From NCBI GenBank assembly GCA_903840165.1, contig CAIMEY010000011.1, forward strand, positions 1 to 63,193: a DNA stretch of 63,193 nucleotides, in the 5' to 3' direction. The translations under genes and the position numbers were made by a program. The stretch is from an uncultured Myxococcales bacterium. GTDB lineage: Bacteria > Myxococcota_A > UBA9042. A model generated the notes under the pieces. The model ran no database searches, was not told the DNA's origin, and saw only the letters and a program-made list of their open reading frames with translations. Positions 59,942 through 63,193 of this stretch are shown in pieces (the stretch's first letter is position 1; each line of letters begins with the position of its first letter).

Positions 59942-61482
59942 CCGACCTGCAGCCCATCGCCACGGCCCTGCTGACCGTGACCGACAAATCCGGCATCGTT
60001 GAACTTGCCAAGGGTTTGCTTGGACACGGGATTGAGCTGATTTCGACCGGCGGTACCCGGGCGGTCTTGCGCGAGGCTGGGTTGCCCGTCGTCGACATCA
60101 GCGACTGGACGGGGCAGCCCGAGGCCTTCGGTGGACGGATGAAGACCCTGTCTTTTCAAGTGGGTGCGGGCATCCTGTTCGATCGACAGCGCGACGCGGC
60201 GCAGGCAGAGGCTATGCAGGTCCGCGCCATCGACCTCGTGGTCTGCAACTTGTACGCCTTTGCGCAACACCGCGATCTCGGACTGCCCATCGATCAACTC
60301 ATTGAATTTGTGGATATTGGTGGGCCGACCCTGATTCGCGCCGCCGCCAAGAACTCCGCCGCGGTCGCCGTTGTCACAGATCCAAGTGATTACAGCACCT
60401 TGCTGGACGAACTGGAGCGCCACCATGGCCACACCAGCTTGCAGCAGCGGCGGCAATGGATGCGTCAAGCCTTTGCTCTGACAGCGGAATATGACCAAGC
60501 GATTGCCGACCACCTGTGCGGGCAACCGCTCCGCTATGGCGAGAACCCCCAGCAGAACGCGGTGTTCGTGCCCTCAAGGCGTGGGCGCTCGATGGAGCAG
60601 TTGGCGGGAAAAGCCTTGTCGTACAATAACCTGGTCGATCTTGATGCAGCGCTGTCGGTGGTCTTGCCCTTGTCAGCGCCGGCGTGCGTGGTGGTCAAGC
60701 ACGAAAACCCTTGTGGTTTTGCGCAGGGCGGGGCCCTGGCGAGCTTGCTGGAGCGCGCGTGGCAAGGGGATCCGACCTCAGCCTTTGGCTCGGTGGTAGC
60801 CGTCAATTTTCCCATGGATACCAGCGATTTGAGCTTCCTGCAACTGGCTGACAAGGCCAAGCGCAAGTTCGTCGAAGTCATCGCGGCGCCTAGTTTCACA
60901 GCGGGTGCACTCGCATTGCTGACAAATAACGCAAACTTGCGAGTCATAACCGTCACCGAGGCCACCACGGCTCAGCCTCAGCAGCGCCGGAGCCTCAGCT
61001 TGGGGACCCTGGTGCAGACGCCGGACGTGGAGCCGGACCTGAAGCGACAAGTTGTGTCGCAAAAGGTGCCCGGACGCTTGGACCAAGCCCTCATCGACTT
61101 TGGTGTCCACGTGGTGAAGGCTTTGAAATCAAACGCGATTGCCATTGTTCGTCGTCATGAGGGCGGCCTGCAACTGATCGGCATGGGGGCAGGGCAGCCA
61201 AACCGCTTGCAGTCTGTGCAGTTGGCTGTGGCGCGCGCTCAAGCGAACCTGGCTCTGCTGGCCGGTGCGAGCCAAGCTGATGAACCCCTACAGTTGCGCG
61301 ATTGCTTCTTGATTTCTGACGCTTTTTTCCCATTTGCCGATGGTCCAGCCTTGGCGTTGCAGGCCGGCATCGGTACCCTGGTGCAGCCCGGCGGCTCGAT
61401 TCGCGACGCCGAAGTCGTGGCCGCCTGTGATGCGGCGCAGGCCGTCTTGGTGCACACCGGGATACGGCATTTTCGCCACTAA
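59938..61482 (+). CDS. purH: Bifunctional AICAR formyltransferase/IMP cyclohydrolase
   Basis: This 514-residue enzyme performs the last two steps to IMP. The N-terminal cyclohydrolase (MGS-like) domain shows T-D-K-S-G-I and I-S-T-G-G-T. The C-terminal formyltransferase begins R-Y-G-E-N-P-Q-Q and has K-H-E-N-P-C-G-F with the catalytic Lys/His. Length is normal. The ATG overlaps the purQ stop (ATGA). The next gene follows after 139 bp. Confidence 0.96.
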   Translation: MTDLQPIATALLTVTDKSGIVELAKGLLGHGIELISTGGTRAVLREAGLPVVDISDWTGQPEAFGGRMKTLSFQVGAGILFDRQRDAAQAEAMQVRAIDLVVCNLYAFAQHRDLGLPIDQLIEFVDIGGPTLIRAAAKNSAAVAVVTDPSDYSTLLDELERHHGHTSLQQRRQWMRQAFALTAEYDQAIADHLCGQPLRYGENPQQNAVFVPSRRGRSMEQLAGKALSYNNLVDLDAALSVVLPLSAPACVVVKHENPCGFAQGGALASLLERAWQGDPTSAFGSVVAVNFPMDTSDLSFLQLADKAKRKFVEVIAAPSFTAGALALLTNNANLRVITVTEATTAQPQQRRSLSLGTLVQTPDVEPDLKRQVVSQKVPGRLDQALIDFGVHVVKALKSNAIAIVRRHEGGLQLIGMGAGQPNRLQSVQLAVARAQANLALLAGASQADEPLQLRDCFLISDAFFPFADGPALALQAGIGTLVQPGGSIRDAEVVAACDAAQAVLVHTGIRHFRH

Positions 61483-61621
61483 TTGCTGGTAAAAGTACGC
61501 GTAATTTATAGGATTTTCTCCTGCGCGAACGGGCGAGATGTGCAGAGCAGTATGGCGTCTCATCAGGCGATGGCAGGCGGTTAGCGTGGCTAGTGCGGTC
61601 GAAAGAATTGCCAAGCAATCC

Positions 61622-63193
61622 ATGCAGATCGCCGTGATCGGCCGTGGCGGTCGCGAACATGCCCTGGCGTGGCGATTGCGCAAGGACGGGCATACGGTGA
61701 CGGTGCTGCCGGGGAGCGCTGGCCATGGAACGTCGATTCCCGTGGATTTAAGCTCGGTTGCGGCGGTTGCTAATGCCCTGCTGCCCTTGCAGCTCGATCT
61801 GGTCGTCGTCGGGCCTGAGGCGCCTTTGGCCCTGGGTCTGGCGGATGCCTTGAGGGCGGCGGGCCTGGCCGTAGTTGGCCCTGGAGCCGAGGCTGCGCAG
61901 CTGGAAGCGTCGAAGATTTGGGCGAAATCCTTCATGAAGCGCCATGGCGTACCGACCGCAGCGTGGCAGCCCTTTGCCCAAATTGACGAGGCCTTGGCCG
62001 CCTTGGACAACCGACCGGCGGGGCCCGTTGTGGTCAAGCTGTCAGGGCTGGCCGCCGGCAAGGGCAGCGTGGTCTGTGCGGACCTGGGGCAGGCCAGGCA
62101 AACGCTTGAAGAGATGGAGAAAACGCACGGAACGTCGGCGCCCTGCTTGCTCGAAGAGCGGCTCTATGGCCGCGAGTTGTCGCTCATGGCGCTAGTCGCA
62201 GATGGGAAGGCCGTTCTGCTGCCAACAGCAGAGGATTACAAGCCTTTGCTCGATGGTGACCAGGGCCCCAACACCGGCGGCATGGGCGCCATCAGTCCTG
62301 TGCCGTGGTGTACCGATGCCATGGTCGCGCAAATCAATGCGCAGTTGCTGCAGCCAACGCTGCGCGGGTTGGTTGCGGAACATCTTTCCTTTCGCGGCGT
62401 TCTGTATCTCGGTGTGCTCTGGACGGCCCAAGGCCCGCAGCTGCTCGAGTACAACGTGCGCTTGGGTGACCCCGAAACGCAGGCCGTTCTGCCGGGTCTC
62501 GCCGGCGATTTCGCCCATGATTTGCTAGCGATTGCCCAGGGGAACCTGCCGTCGTCGCCGTTGCCCGTGCTGCCCGGGTTTCGCGTCGCCGTGGTGCTGG
62601 CGGCCCCTGGCTATCCGCACAATCTTGATAGCAAAGAGGCACTTGGCTCCCTGCCGGAACTGCCCGGGCACCTGTTTCACGCGGGCACGGCTTGGGTCGA
62701 CGGGCAGTGGCAGCTGGCCTCGGGCCGGGTGCTGACCTGCGTCGGTTGGGGCGACACGCCCAATTTGGCGCGCAAACAGGCCTACAACCTTGCCGAGCGT
62801 TTGCGCCCCCAAGGGCTGCAGTCGCGAGGCGACATCGGCCTGCGGTGGCCGCCTCTGCGTGCTGCGCTGTTGTTTTCGGGCCGAGGCAGCAACGTGGCTG
62901 CCTTGGCGGTGCAGATGCGTCAAGGGGTGTTGCGTGGCCTGATCGACCCCGTCCTGGCCCTGACGGACTGCCCAGAGGCTCCGGGTCAGCAGGTGGCGCA
63001 ACAGTTTGGGATTCCTTGGGAATTGGTTGACGGCTCTGGGCTGGGCCGCCAGACCTTGAGTCACCGCCTGTTAGACAAGCTGCAGCAGTCAGCGATTGAT
63101 GTCGTCATTCTTGCTGGTTTTCAAAGGATTCTTTCGCCTGAGCTGGTGCAGGCCTACGCCGGGCGCATCGTCAACATCCATCCGGCAGACACC
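61622..63193 (+). CDS. purD: GAR synthetase-GAR formyltransferase fusion, 3' end missing
   Basis: The frame is open from 61622 to the window end (524 codons). Residues of about 1-400 are PurD: I-G-R-G-G-R-E-H-A-L-A-W, the ATP-grasp motif V-V-K-L-S-G-L-A-A-G-K-G, and Y-N-V-R-L-G-D-P-E-T-Q. After R-W-P-P-L-R at about 410, a second domain begins L-L-F-S-G-R-G-S-N-V and runs to I-L-A-G-F-Q-R-I-L-S-P-E-L-V and N-I-H-P, all hallmarks of PurN, which transfers formyl to GAR, the PurD product. In animals PurN is fused with PurD but with PurM between; here PurM is separate. A GTG at 61586 would add 12 residues. Confidence 0.9.
   Translation, partial: MQIAVIGRGGREHALAWRLRKDGHTVTVLPGSAGHGTSIPVDLSSVAAVANALLPLQLDLVVVGPEAPLALGLADALRAAGLAVVGPGAEAAQLEASKIWAKSFMKRHGVPTAAWQPFAQIDEALAALDNRPAGPVVVKLSGLAAGKGSVVCADLGQARQTLEEMEKTHGTSAPCLLEERLYGRELSLMALVADGKAVLLPTAEDYKPLLDGDQGPNTGGMGAISPVPWCTDAMVAQINAQLLQPTLRGLVAEHLSFRGVLYLGVLWTAQGPQLLEYNVRLGDPETQAVLPGLAGDFAHDLLAIAQGNLPSSPLPVLPGFRVAVVLAAPGYPHNLDSKEALGSLPELPGHLFHAGTAWVDGQWQLASGRVLTCVGWGDTPNLARKQAYNLAERLRPQGLQSRGDIGLRWPPLRAALLFSGRGSNVAALAVQMRQGVLRGLIDPVLALTDCPEAPGQQVAQQFGIPWELVDGSGLGRQTLSHRLLDKLQQSAIDVVILAGFQRILSPELVQAYAGRIVNIHPADT

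Overview
The window is about 63 kb of GC-rich, densely coding DNA with no rRNA, tRNA, phage, transposase or CRISPR array that I can see. Several features suggest a Gram-negative soil or aquatic bacterium of the Myxococcota (former deltaproteobacterial) type: very large lipoproteins built from Asp/Cys-rich slime-mould-type repeats (CDDGNPCTDD) and MopE-like CNGxDDxCDG repeats, an FHA-sigma54 activator, Sel1-repeat and Kelch lipoproteins, and an HpnN-like RND exporter. The taxonomic call is inference.

Layout. (1) 1-320: a 157-bp tandem duplication. (2) 320-5464, minus: a maltose-type ABC importer operon malK-malE-malF-malG, whose MalF carries a 300-residue N-terminal extension. (3) 5850-11360, minus: an 1836-residue Cys-rich lipoprotein. 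(4) 11791-15252: an FHA-sigma54 activator, a small gene behind a canonical sigma54 promoter, and a membrane-anchored beta-lactamase-fold hydrolase. (5) 15629-18541: a second Cys-rich lipoprotein. (6) 18629-22081, minus: TerC, APS/PAPS reductase, a rhodanese-E1 fusion and an SRPBCC protein. (7) 22122-23795, minus: a NACHT-like NTPase with an export signal. (8) 23932-30235: MurB, RecQ, GNAT, NfuA and a secreted repeat protein. (9) 30511-34655: Sel1 lipoprotein, threonine aldolase, small membrane protein, FMN reductase and a degenerate PAS-GGDEF protein. (10) 34803-40726, minus: an overlapping four-gene operon with a third Cys-rich lipoprotein, a prepilin-like protein, a TlpA-like thioredoxin and a lipoprotein. 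(11) 40877-43528, minus: an RND exporter. (12) 43858-50330, plus: a glycan cluster of three glycosyltransferases, a deacetylase-like protein, an SDR epimerase and a sugar nucleotidyltransferase, preceded by a second sigma54 promoter. (13) 50403-54898: a lipoprotein, FolC and a fibre-Kelch protein. (14) 55059 to the end, plus: a purine operon purM-purL-purQ-purH-purD/N in which PurL has a PurS-like N-terminus and PurD is fused to PurN; the last gene runs off the window.

Most unusual: the Cys-rich lipoprotein/prepilin/thioredoxin operon; the apparently exported NACHT NTPase; a dispersed roughly 36-bp element with core TTGCTATACA (six copies plus a derived copy inside malE), found twice as pairs 156-157 bp apart; two near-identical sigma54 promoters, one beside the FHA activator; and the PurD-PurN fusion. 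Promoter calls rest on motif matching by eye, and all functions are inferred from motifs, without database searches.
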